A DNA stretch of 13,173 bases from Bacillota bacterium (GTDB lineage Bacteria > Bacillota > UBA4882 > UBA10575), in contig JAAYMP010000065.1 in the NCBI GenBank assembly GCA_012521315.1, forward strand, positions 1-13,173, written 5' to 3'. The notes under the pieces are model-generated. The model was not told where the DNA came from and did no database searches. It was given only the letters and a program-made list of their open reading frames with translations. Positions 1 through 6,919 of the stretch are shown one piece after another. The translations under genes and the position numbers were made by a program. Position 1 is the stretch's first letter; each line of letters starts with the position of its first letter.

Positions 1-7
1 TCATATT

Positions 8-80
8 GAGTACCTCCTCTGTTAGTCTTATTTTGTTAGGGGTAACTTGCTTACACCCAGTATTCTAACAGGAGGTACTC
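8..80 (-). promoter_or_regulatory. Stem-loop masking the ribosome binding site of a gene that exits the left edge
   Basis: Read on the minus strand, positions 80-65 (GAGTACCTCCTGTTAG) are complementary to positions 25-8 (CTAACAGAGGAGGTACTC) except for a 2-nt bulge. The downstream arm contains a strong Shine-Dalgarno AGGAGG (18-13), followed after 8 nt by ATG at 4-2, where the window ends. In RNA the upstream arm would therefore pair with the ribosome binding site. The loop also holds an imperfect inner hairpin (GGGT..TAA against TTACCC, about 58-39). Such sequestration is known at the 5' ends of some insertion-sequence transposase genes, where it stops expression from outside transcription; that this is an IS end is inference, since the coding part is not visible. 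Confidence 0.5.
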
Positions 81-103
81 GTCTTTTCAAAGTTCATTTG
101 ATT

Positions 104-784
104 TCAATACAGGAATGCTCCTAAATAAAACAATGTTAACTTTTCAGCCATCTCTACACCAAATCTATTATCACTTTTTGCTAAAATAGGAAAAATATCT
201 TTCATTCGAGTCGCTTTATCAGGGTATCTCTCTGGATCCATCGCATTATCAATCCACTCGGGCTTTCCTATCTGATGTCTTACCAACCATATGTCTCCAT
301 GTGCAAACATATCTTGAAGCATATGACCCCCAAAACCTAGATGGGTCATTGCCAGATTTCTTTGACCAATACTGATAAATAAAAGTGCGTTCTTCATATG
401 TTCTGAAGCATTCTGAATTCTTGCATCATAGTTTTGAAACAAACCATAAGCATGATTTGAGCGAAAATGATATTTCGGAGATAAAACAGCATTTGTTATA
501 AAGTCGATAGCCCATTGAGCATAACCCATTGTTTCGAAATCGGCTTCAGTAAACGTAAACCCTGTTCCATTCATAAGAGTATTATTTTCTGAGGCACTAC
601 TAAATAGTTGTACATGATATTGCCAACCATACAAACCAGTCGGATCAACAAATCTCAGCGGATTATTCTGACAATAAGTATACAAATTCGGATTATTGGG
701 ATCCGCCGCCGGATCCTCACTTATGAACCGCCCTAATTCACTGTCATACCACCAAGCGTTAAAGTAGCATAACCCTATATCGGA
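104..784 (-). pseudogene. C-terminal fragment of an Rhs/YD-repeat protein with a phospholipase-C-like tail
   Basis: Open frame from 784 to the TGA at 106-104, without a convincing start; an in-frame TAA sits at 787-785. It begins with the conserved end of the Rhs core: SDIGLCYFNAWWYDSELG, then GRFISEDP, then NLYTYCQNNPLRFVDPTGLY (684-628 approximately). All YD repeats and the N-terminus are missing, so this is a 5'-truncated remnant of a polymorphic-toxin-type protein, which normally presents a variable toxin after the VDPTG motif. The variable part (about 175 residues) contains GGHMLQDMFAHGD, an HxxxDxxxH arrangement like that of zinc-dependent phospholipase C/HET-C-like folds, preceded by YHFRSNHAY with further candidate ligands. 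The toxin assignment is motif-based inference. No intact immunity gene follows; the stem-loop described at the left edge begins 24 bp after the stop. A start at TTG 685-683 would give 193 residues but has no ribosome binding site. Confidence 0.75.
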
Positions 785-1290
785 TTATACATGCCTTCGG
801 AAATGTGTTATAAGAGGTTAGTTGGGTTAAAATCTGAAATTGTTAATCAGGTTATCTTTCATTTAATAGTTGCCACTAATCACCATATTTATGATATCAA
901 TAAAGATTCTCAATTTGTTGTTTATCCAAATATATATTCCTAGGAGTATGAAATATTATTACTCTATCTATACCTTCAAAAAGCCTTTGTTCTATTGTAA
1001 ATAAATCGATTTCTTTTTTGGAAATGCATCCATCCAATACGAGACTTATAAGTATTATTAATAATTTCCTAAAATTGTATCATTTGTATGTCTACAACTA
1101 CTCGTTTTAACCTTAGTCCTTCGATGAGTCTTTTGTAGTATCATTATATAATATTATTGGAAAACCTACCCAAATTTTAACTTATAAACTTCATTTCGAC
1201 AAGATTACGGTAATTTACTCAAATAAAACACATAATGAATTATAATAGACAATTGAAAGTTTTAACTTATTGCCACTTTCGCCCGGAAAT
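785..1290. other. AT-rich stretch with decayed coding remnants, no intact gene
   Basis: About 500 bp with clearly lower G+C than the genes to the right. On the minus strand, short coherent peptide frames follow each other but are each cut by stops: a frame with CRNEVYKLKFG before a TAG near 1170, YYKRLIEGLRLKRVVVDIQ (about 1140-1084), and the lipoprotein-like frame listed separately (1079-897). This is the pattern of a gene or genes broken by indels. No frame has both a good start and a ribosome binding site, and I see no transposase or RNA gene in it. Confidence 0.5.
897..1079 (-). pseudogene. Remnant of a small lipoprotein-like reading frame
   Basis: The minus frame ending with TGA at 899-897 reads YNFRKLLIILISLVLDGC, then ISKKEIDLFTIEQRLFEGID, then RVIIFHTPRNIYLDKQQIEN and LY, about 60 residues. 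The start resembles a lipoprotein signal peptide: basic residues, a hydrophobic run LLIILISLVL and a cysteine at the end of LVLDGC, a weak lipobox because Asp sits at -2. There is no ordinary start codon in frame: an ATG at 1083-1081 lies one base out of register, so a single-base indel would restore MYNFRKLL. No ribosome binding site is evident. It is either a broken lipoprotein gene or chance; the family is not recognised. Confidence 0.35.
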
Positions 1291-1316
1291 TATAAAAGGA
1301 AGCGTTTGCTTCCTTT
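1287..1316 (-). terminator. Intrinsic terminator after dinG
   Basis: A perfect 9-bp stem, AAAGGAAGC (1316-1308 read on minus) and GCTTCCTTT (1303-1295), closes a 4-nt loop, and the minus-strand continuation is T-rich (TTTTATAATTT overlapping the stem end). It starts 29 nt after the dinG stop codon, so it most likely ends the minus-strand transcript. The plus-strand side ends in TTTCTTT and could also work weakly in the other direction. Confidence 0.75.
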
Positions 1317-1345
1317 CTTTGCCTCACTTAAAGTTTATCTCGGTC

Positions 1346-3496
1346 TTAACCTGATTTTGCCAGCCACTTTTCGATCAACTGTGGCAGTTCCATCCGCGGG
1401 GCGCTCACGATTTTCCCGCCCGGAAGCGAACCGAGAAAAACTTGGCCGTACCGTTTGGTAATGATTCTTTGGTCGAGGACCACCACTACGCCCCGGTCGT
1501 TTTGGGACCGGATTAAACGGCCGAAGCCTTGTTTAAATTTGATTACCGCTTCCGGGAGGCTTAAACGCAAAAAGGGGTCCCTCCCTTCCCTGGCCAATGC
1601 CTCCCACTTGGCTTCAAAAAGCGGTTCGGTGGGCACCCGGAAGGGTAACCGCATAATAACCACGTTTGACAACTGCGGACCCGGGATATCCACCCCTTCC
1701 CAGAAGCTGTCCATGCCCATCAAGACGGCTTGGTCAGTGGTCTGAAATTTCCTTAACAAGCGATGGCGGGGTTCTTCGCCCTGACGGAGAAGGTGAAACC
1801 CGGCACGGGTTAAAGCGGGCATAATTGCGGTATAAACCAAGTCCATTTGCCGCCGGTTGGTAAACAACAGAAGGCTCCGGCCACCGGCCGCTTGAATGAT
1901 CAAAGGCAGGAGCTCCGTGATGGCTGGCAGGTACTCTGGATCGTCGGGACTGGGGAGATCTTCACCCGTCAGGACCAGGACATTGTTTTCATAGTCAAAT
2001 GGGGAGTCGTAAGCGGCTTCGTGGCAGCGGGCTTCGGATAATAAATCCATACCGAGTTGTTCTTTAATGTAACCGAAGTCGCCCTCCACCGTTAAAGTGG
2101 CGGAGGTGAGGACCGCTCCTTCCACTTGGGAAAAGAGCTGCTGGTACAGGAGGGTTCCCAAATTTAATGGCACCCGGTTTAAGGTGTAACAGCCGTTTTC
2201 CCCGCCACGGTCAGCGCGGAGGTTCAACCAAGAAACATAATGCTCGTCACTGCCATCGAGAAGCCGGGGCAGCAGGGCCGCTATTTTCGTAAAAAACAGA
2301 CCCGTTTCCGCCAAAAAGTAAAAGTCCTCCCGAAAGTCTTCTTCCTCGGCCAACTCATCGACCAAACGGGACAGGTGTCCGGTCCACTGGTCAAGCTTCT
2401 CCTGAAGTTGGGCGACTAGGGCTTGTAAAGCCGGTTCGAACAGTAAATTGGCGGTGAAGCGTTTTTTGTTCTCTTCTTCCGGGGAAAATGTGGAGGTCAA
2501 GTCGATGACCTGCCCTAAAGCCGTGAAGAAAGTGTTCAAATCATTTTCCAGATTGAGCAGGCCGGGAAGTAATTCATGCTCCAAGACCCCAATTAAGCGT
2601 TGTAGTTTCGCCAAATCCAGAATTTTCCCCGTGAGCCTTTGCCGTAAGGAAGGAAGCCATCCGTACCCCCATTTTCCCTCCCTGTGCAGTAAGCGGTGGC
2701 AAAAATGGTTGATCTCATTCTGGTCGAGGCGGGCCCCCAGGTGCTCGGCGGCCACCTCCGGCAAATGGTGCGCTTCATCAAAGATCACCAACTGGTAAGG
2801 GGGTAAAACCAAGCCGTCGGCGGAAAAATCCCCGGCTTGGCGCAGCGCGAGGTCGGTGAAGAATAAATGGTGGTTGACGATGACAATCTGGGCGGAGAAG
2901 GCTTTTTTTCGTGCCGCCAGCCAAAAACACTGTTCCTGGAATGGGCAATGTTTTCTTAGACAGGTGGCCGACTCCGATGTTATTTTCCCTTTCAAATCCG
3001 GACTTAAAGTGTAACCAAGCTGTTCGAGACAGCCGATCCCATGAGCAGCTGAACGGTAGACTCGTGCAAACCGGTTTTTTAATTCATCCGGGAGCAGGTC
3101 GGGGTTTTGGTGATAGTACTGTAATTTCCGCCAACATAAATAATTGCTCCGGCCCAGGAGGACGGCGGCCTGTAATGGAAAGCCTAGTGTTTTGCTTAAA
3201 AAAGGGATCTCTTTTTCGATCAGTTGCTGTTGGAGGTTGATCGTATGGGTGGAGATGATCACCGGGCCCTTGGTGTTTTTGTTCTCCTGGAAAGTAAGAT
3301 AAATCGGGTAAAGGTAGGCCAAGGACTTGCCGGTCCCGGTGCCGGCTTCAATTAAAGCATAACCGCCCTGACGGCAAATGGTCCAGACCAAGGCGGACAT
3401 CTCTTGTTGGGCCGGGCGGTATTCAAAGGCGGGCCACTGGGCGGCAAAAAGCCCGTTCTCACCGAGGGCGAGATGGGGCGCAAATTCCGGGTTCAT
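1346..3496 (-). CDS. dinG: DinG/YoaA-type Fe-S DNA helicase (XPD-like, superfamily 2)
   Basis: 716 residues. Walker A AGTGTGKS is at 51-58, the DEAH box (VIFDEAHHLPE) at 240-243, motif V GMDSFWEGVDIPG in the C-terminal half, and motif VI QGFGRLIRS at 656-664. Four cysteines between motifs I and II (C121, C179, C184, C190; pattern YLCWRK ... CLRKHCPFQEQC) match the Fe-S cluster ligands of DinG/XPD helicases. The family unwinds 5'-3' and resolves R-loops, D-loops and replication blocks. There is no N-terminal exonuclease domain, unlike the longer DinG of Bacillus, so it is closer in layout to E. coli DinG/YoaA. Its ATG overlaps the nfo stop (ATGA, 3496-3493), implying translational coupling, with a G-rich ribosome binding site (GGGGGTGCAGG) just upstream. 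It is the last gene before the terminator. Confidence 0.93.
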   Translation of the reverse strand: MNPEFAPHLALGENGLFAAQWPAFEYRPAQQEMSALVWTICRQGGYALIEAGTGTGKSLAYLYPIYLTFQENKNTKGPVIISTHTINLQQQLIEKEIPFLSKTLGFPLQAAVLLGRSNYLCWRKLQYYHQNPDLLPDELKNRFARVYRSAAHGIGCLEQLGYTLSPDLKGKITSESATCLRKHCPFQEQCFWLAARKKAFSAQIVIVNHHLFFTDLALRQAGDFSADGLVLPPYQLVIFDEAHHLPEVAAEHLGARLDQNEINHFCHRLLHREGKWGYGWLPSLRQRLTGKILDLAKLQRLIGVLEHELLPGLLNLENDLNTFFTALGQVIDLTSTFSPEEENKKRFTANLLFEPALQALVAQLQEKLDQWTGHLSRLVDELAEEEDFREDFYFLAETGLFFTKIAALLPRLLDGSDEHYVSWLNLRADRGGENGCYTLNRVPLNLGTLLYQQLFSQVEGAVLTSATLTVEGDFGYIKEQLGMDLLSEARCHEAAYDSPFDYENNVLVLTGEDLPSPDDPEYLPAITELLPLIIQAAGGRSLLLFTNRRQMDLVYTAIMPALTRAGFHLLRQGEEPRHRLLRKFQTTDQAVLMGMDSFWEGVDIPGPQLSNVVIMRLPFRVPTEPLFEAKWEALAREGRDPFLRLSLPEAVIKFKQGFGRLIRSQNDRGVVVVLDQRIITKRYGQVFLGSLPGGKIVSAPRMELPQLIEKWLAKSG

Positions 3497-4344
3497 CCTG
3501 CACCCCCTGCGGCCAAACGACGGACAACCGCTAAATTTTTGAGATCATCCTCCGGTTTCGTCTGTGGGGTCTCTAAGATGCCGGTTAGCCCAGACAGTCG
3601 CGGTTCGGTCAGGAAAAGACCAAAACCTTCCAAGCCGATGCGGCCTTCTCCGATGTGTGTATGCCGGTCCAAGTGGGATCCCGGCTCGCCCAAGGCGTCG
3701 TTGAGGTGGAGAAGATGAAGCGTTTCCAGGCCGACGGCGGTTTCCACCTCCGCCAGTAAACGGTCGATCCCCTCCTTGGTACGCAGGTTGTAACCGGCGG
3801 CAAAGGCATGACACGTATCAAGACAAAGACCGGTGCGGTGCGGCAAGTTGATCGCTTTTAAGATGGCGGTCAGTTGCAAAAGGTCACCGCCGATTTCGGT
3901 TCCGGCCCCCGCTTGGTTCTCCAGGAGAAAACGGGTTCGCCCCGGTACGAGAGCGAGAACCTTTTCCACGCCCCGCACTACTTTGTCCAAGGCATCCTCC
4001 TTGCTTTGCTTACCGGCTTTCCCCGGGTGAACCACAAAATAGTCGGCATCAATGGTCACCGCCCGTTGGTATTCCTCGGCAATGGCACCGATTGACTTTA
4101 TGTAAAGGTCATTATCTTCCGCCGCCGGGTTGGGTAAATATGACAGATGAACGACCACGGGTCCTAAGCCGGATTCTTGCACCCTTTGGCGAAAAGCCGC
4201 CACGTCCTGCGCGACCAGGGGTTTTTTTTGCCACCCGCGGGGATTGCCGCTGAAGATTTGAAAAGCTTCACAGTCTAAATCTTTAGCTTCCTGTACCGCC
4301 GCCGCCAGCCCTTTGCCGATCGAAACATGCACTCCAAAACGCAT
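3493..4344 (-). CDS. nfo: Endonuclease IV (AP endonuclease)
   Basis: 283 residues, the usual length. Endonuclease IV cleaves the phosphodiester 5' to abasic sites in base excision repair and also trims blocked 3' ends. The TIM-barrel trinuclear zinc site is complete: H66 (VVVHLSYL), H106 (FVVHPGKA), E142 (LLENQAG), D176 and H179 (LCLDTCHAF), H213 (LLHLND), D226 and H228 (DRHTHIGEG), E258 (LETPQ). The spacing equals that of E. coli Nfo with an offset of three residues. The ATG (4344-4342) directly follows the TGA of the upstream glycosyltransferase gene with no gap, and its end overlaps dinG by 4 bp, so the three are almost surely one transcript. In spore formers this enzyme is known to protect germinating spores from abasic damage, which suits the sporulation context, but no forespore promoter is seen directly upstream. 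Confidence 0.95.
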   Translation of the reverse strand: MRFGVHVSIGKGLAAAVQEAKDLDCEAFQIFSGNPRGWQKKPLVAQDVAAFRQRVQESGLGPVVVHLSYLPNPAAEDNDLYIKSIGAIAEEYQRAVTIDADYFVVHPGKAGKQSKEDALDKVVRGVEKVLALVPGRTRFLLENQAGAGTEIGGDLLQLTAILKAINLPHRTGLCLDTCHAFAAGYNLRTKEGIDRLLAEVETAVGLETLHLLHLNDALGEPGSHLDRHTHIGEGRIGLEGFGLFLTEPRLSGLTGILETPQTKPEDDLKNLAVVRRLAAGGAG

Positions 4345-5202
4345 TCAATCCCGCCCCATCTCATCCAAAAATTTTAAAATTGAATTTTTCTCAATTATCT
4401 TAGTGAAGGAAACCTTCTCCGCCAACAATTGTAGAAAGATAAAAAACACAAGGGTTAAACCGGTAAAAACGGGGTCGCCGTCCAAAACCACCAGGCCGCC
4501 CAGGGTCCCCCCCAAAAAATTGGCTCCCGTATCACCAAGCATCGCCCGGCCTTTTAGGTCGTGGGGCAAATAGGCTGCTACCCCGCCCAGGACCGGCGCG
4601 CCCAAAAATAAAGTGGGATTAAGTCCTTTGTTCAAATAAGATTTTACCATTAAAAGGACCAGCGCGGCCAGAAAAACTTTACCGGCCCGTCCTGGCCGCA
4701 AGTCAAAAAGGTTGACGATATTGGGCGCCAGCGCCGCCAACAACACGGAAGGGAAAACGATCAACCAGCTCCCACCGGTGGTCAACCAGACGCCGATCCC
4801 AAAAACAAGGCTAAAGCCAAAACCAAAAACGGCTTTTAAACCGCCGGAGGTAAGCTCCCCCTCGTATAGAGCCCGCAGATGTTGACGGAAACCCTTGGCG
4901 GCGTCGCTTTTCAAAAGGTCATCCGCCAGGCCAAGAAGGCCAAAGCCGGTGGTCAAAAAGAGAAAAGCAAAAAAAGCTCCCCGGTCGATAGCCGGAGCAG
5001 GGCGAGTAAAAAGTTCCAATCCGAGTTGGACCAGGAAAAGCAGGGGCAGGGTTAAAGGAAAGACCAAACCCACCGCGGCCGGAATGGGCTCGCGCCGGTA
5101 GTTTTCCTTCATAATCCCTTGTTTGCAGAGGAGTTTGGCAAGCATGGGCAGACTGACTTTTACGGTAAGAAAGCCAAGGATCATTGGGAAGATTAGTCGC
5201 AT
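4345..5202 (-). CDS. MraY/WecA-like polyprenyl-phosphate sugar-1-phosphate transferase (family 4)
   Basis: 285 residues, very hydrophobic, with about eight to ten membrane segments. Family motifs, numbered from the ATG at 5202: GLADDLL with D94-D95 (Mg2+/phosphate site), NIVNLFDLRPGRAGK at 161-175 (N161, N164, D167; in MraY this region reads NxxNxxDGLDGLA), and MLGDTGANFLGG at 221-232. Members transfer a sugar-1-phosphate from a UDP-sugar to undecaprenyl phosphate at the inner membrane face. The protein is shorter than typical MraY (about 320-360), has the LRPGRA variant, and lacks an obvious HxHH-type loop near its end, so it is unlikely to be the housekeeping MraY. Its substrate is unknown. 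Start: ATG at 5202 is preferred because AGGTGA lies 5 nt upstream; an in-frame GTG at 5211 has no such site. The gene directly abuts nfo. Confidence 0.85.
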   Translation of the reverse strand: MRLIFPMILGFLTVKVSLPMLAKLLCKQGIMKENYRREPIPAAVGLVFPLTLPLLFLVQLGLELFTRPAPAIDRGAFFAFLFLTTGFGLLGLADDLLKSDAAKGFRQHLRALYEGELTSGGLKAVFGFGFSLVFGIGVWLTTGGSWLIVFPSVLLAALAPNIVNLFDLRPGRAGKVFLAALVLLMVKSYLNKGLNPTLFLGAPVLGGVAAYLPHDLKGRAMLGDTGANFLGGTLGGLVVLDGDPVFTGLTLVFFIFLQLLAEKVSFTKIIEKNSILKFLDEMGRD

Positions 5203-5276
5203 CGCCTTCACCTGACGTGTTGTGGGATTTATTGGGTTGTGCCGGGCAATTAAGATTACAGGGGGCTTTCTTGCAA

Positions 5277-5314
5277 AAAAGTAAAAACAAACTAGAAAAG
5301 TGCAAACAAACTAG
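5277..5314 (-). repeat. Two-copy 19-bp tandem repeat covering the stop codon of the family-2 glycosyltransferase
   Basis: On the minus strand CTAGTTTGTTTGCACTTTT (5314-5296) is followed at once by CTAGTTTGTTTTTACTTTT (5295-5277), identical at 17 of 19 positions. The first copy contains the TAG stop of the upstream gene. The rest of the spacer (5276-5203) shows no strong hairpin; a possible promoter pair (TTGCAA, 17 nt, TTAATT) is too weak to call. Confidence 0.7.
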
Positions 5315-5991
5315 TACTGAAAAAGCCGCTCTCCAACCGCCAGGCAAATATGGAGAAACTGTCGACCCCGGTGGAGAAAACCCGCTAAATTCCGTCGTGT
5401 TTTCCGGTGGGACATCGCCACCGGCACTTCCTTGATCACTAAGCCCTGCCGGGCCAGATCGATGATCATCGCTACTTCTACGCCAAAACCTTCCGCGAAT
5501 CTCCCGCCCAAAGCCTTAAGGGCCTTTTGGTTTAAAGCCCGTTGTCCGGAGAGCGGAGCGGAAAGGGATAAACCGGTAAACCGGCGGACGATTTTACGGG
5601 CAAAAGAGAGGACAAAGCCGAAACCACTTTTTTTTGGTCCGGTGGGTAAACGGCCGATGGCCAGATCGGCTTTTCCTTGGGCGACCATTGCCAGGAGTTT
5701 CCTCCCTTCCTGGGCGGTCGCGCCGAGATCGGCATCCAATAACAGCAAATAATCCCCGCTGGCCGCTTTCAGGCCCAGGTTTAACGCGCCCCCTTTGCCC
5801 CTGTTTTTCCCGGATCTGATTACGGTCGCGCCGGCTTTTTCCGCTTCACGGCCCGTTTGGTCCGTTGAACCGTCATCAACCACAATGATCTGGGTGACGC
5901 CCGGGATCCTTTGGCTGGCTTGAACTGTCTGGCCAATCTTTGCTTCCTCATTGAAAGCTGGAATCAGGACGGTGGCCGTATATTCCACCAC
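5311..5991 (-). CDS. Family-2 glycosyltransferase (polyprenyl-phosphate sugar transferase type)
   Basis: 226 residues with the GT-A fold of family 2: TVLIPAFNEE at 7-16, IIVVDDGSTDQT at 35-46 (nucleotide binding), NRGKGGALNLGL at 63-74, the DxD-like LLLLDADLG at 82-90 (D86, D88), and an acceptor-side PLSGQRAL at 146-153. There is no C-terminal membrane domain, so it is a soluble or peripheral enzyme of the DPM1/UgtP-like short type, acting at the cytoplasmic membrane face. Donor and acceptor cannot be read from the sequence. Start is GTG at 5991: AGGTGA lies 6 nt upstream and overlaps the end of the steB-like gene, whose TAG is 10 nt away. Gene order with steA, steB and the membrane family-4 enzyme suggests these two transferases act on one lipid-linked glycan. 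The last codons lie in a tandem repeat. Confidence 0.85.
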   Translation of the reverse strand: MVEYTATVLIPAFNEEAKIGQTVQASQRIPGVTQIIVVDDGSTDQTGREAEKAGATVIRSGKNRGKGGALNLGLKAASGDYLLLLDADLGATAQEGRKLLAMVAQGKADLAIGRLPTGPKKSGFGFVLSFARKIVRRFTGLSLSAPLSGQRALNQKALKALGGRFAEGFGVEVAMIIDLARQGLVIKEVPVAMSHRKTRRNLAGFLHRGRQFLHICLAVGERLFQY

Positions 5992-6001
5992 GACTATTCA
6001 C

Positions 6002-6907
6002 CTACCTTCCCTGTTCCAGGCTATATGGGTCGGAAATTTTTTTCGGGATCAAACTCCCGGCGGTATTTTTCACCCCGAAGTGGCCGTTTTCACCGGCGGC
6101 AAGGGCTAGGATCAGAGCAACTTGTCCCGGAAGGGTGTCGATATTGTCAATCGTGGCGAGCCCCGCACTTTTATAGCGGGGAATATATGACTTTAGTGCC
6201 GCCAGAGGTTCAACGCCGACTACGGTTGCCCCATGGTCCTTTGCCGCTTTGGCCAGGACTAGATCGAGCTGTTCGACCCGATCAAGTTTCTCTTCGTAGC
6301 TGCCACCGAGCAAAATAAGGGTGTCCACGGGGCCGGTCGCCATTTGGTTCACTTGGATCAAATTGTTCGCTTGCAGTGAGGCTAAGACGGCACTTTCCTG
6401 GCCTGAAACAACCGCCGCGGCAAAAGCGCTCAAGACCTGGTTAAACCAGGAATCATCTTCCCGTAACCCCAAATGGGCAGCCAACGCCTGGTGGGTGCTG
6501 GACGAAGGAGGCCAGAGGGTAACATCAATATGCCGGCGGACCTGTGCTCCCGCCAACTCCAATACGCTAATGAGGTCTTCTTTCAAAGTATTTGGTACGG
6601 TATGGTTGGTTTTGACGATGCCAATTGTACGGTTGGCCAGTAGACCGTTGACCATGAGGGGCAGAACCTCCCGATTGAATTGCCGGAGGACTTCCAGTTC
6701 AACCTCGCGGTCGGCCAATCCGGCCTGTAGCGCCTTTTTTTCCGCTCTTAATTGGTTGAATTCCCGTTCCAAATTAACGATCAGCTGCTCTTGCCTTCTT
6801 CCCATGGCATCGTCATCGATTAGGGCGCCGCCGATGACGATCCCGATGCCGAGGGCGAGAAAGATCGCGGCCAAAGAAGCGATATAATACCTGAAGTCCA
6901 GTGGCAT
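6002..6907 (-). CDS. steB: SteB/MctB-family membrane protein (copper transporter domain family, partner of SteA)
   Basis: 301 residues. A single N-terminal membrane segment (about 8-30, YIASLAAIFLALGIGIVIGG) is followed by a coiled coil (about 36-78, RRQEQLIVNLEREFNQLRAE and on), then an alpha/beta domain outside the membrane with VDTLILLGGSYEEKLDRVEQ and a hydrophobic C-terminal half. This layout matches the family annotated as copper transporter MctB; in actinobacteria the SteB member forms a cytokinetic-ring pair with SteA. Placement directly after steA (12-bp gap) supports the SteB reading over copper transport; no Cys or Met metal cluster is seen. ATG at 6907 has AGGAG 9 nt upstream. The symbol is assigned from family plus neighbourhood, not from close identity. 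Confidence 0.8.
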   Translation of the reverse strand: MPLDFRYYIASLAAIFLALGIGIVIGGALIDDDAMGRRQEQLIVNLEREFNQLRAEKKALQAGLADREVELEVLRQFNREVLPLMVNGLLANRTIGIVKTNHTVPNTLKEDLISVLELAGAQVRRHIDVTLWPPSSSTHQALAAHLGLREDDSWFNQVLSAFAAAVVSGQESAVLASLQANNLIQVNQMATGPVDTLILLGGSYEEKLDRVEQLDLVLAKAAKDHGATVVGVEPLAALKSYIPRYKSAGLATIDNIDTLPGQVALILALAAGENGHFGVKNTAGSLIPKKISDPYSLEQGR

Positions 6908-6919
6908 GATGACCCGCTC

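Noticed and set aside
1195..1201. Exact 0A box TGTCGAA on the minus strand
   Set aside because: A 7-bp match is expected by chance a few times in 13 kb on two strands, and no intact gene starts nearby.
5203..5276. Promoter TTGCAA-17-TTAATT before the family-4 transferase
   Set aside because: Only 4 of 6 and 3 of 6 consensus bases agree; not above chance.
6002..6907. True copper transporter
   Set aside because: The family name suggests it, but there is one membrane segment, no Cys/Met metal cluster, and it neighbours steA; the SteB role is more likely.
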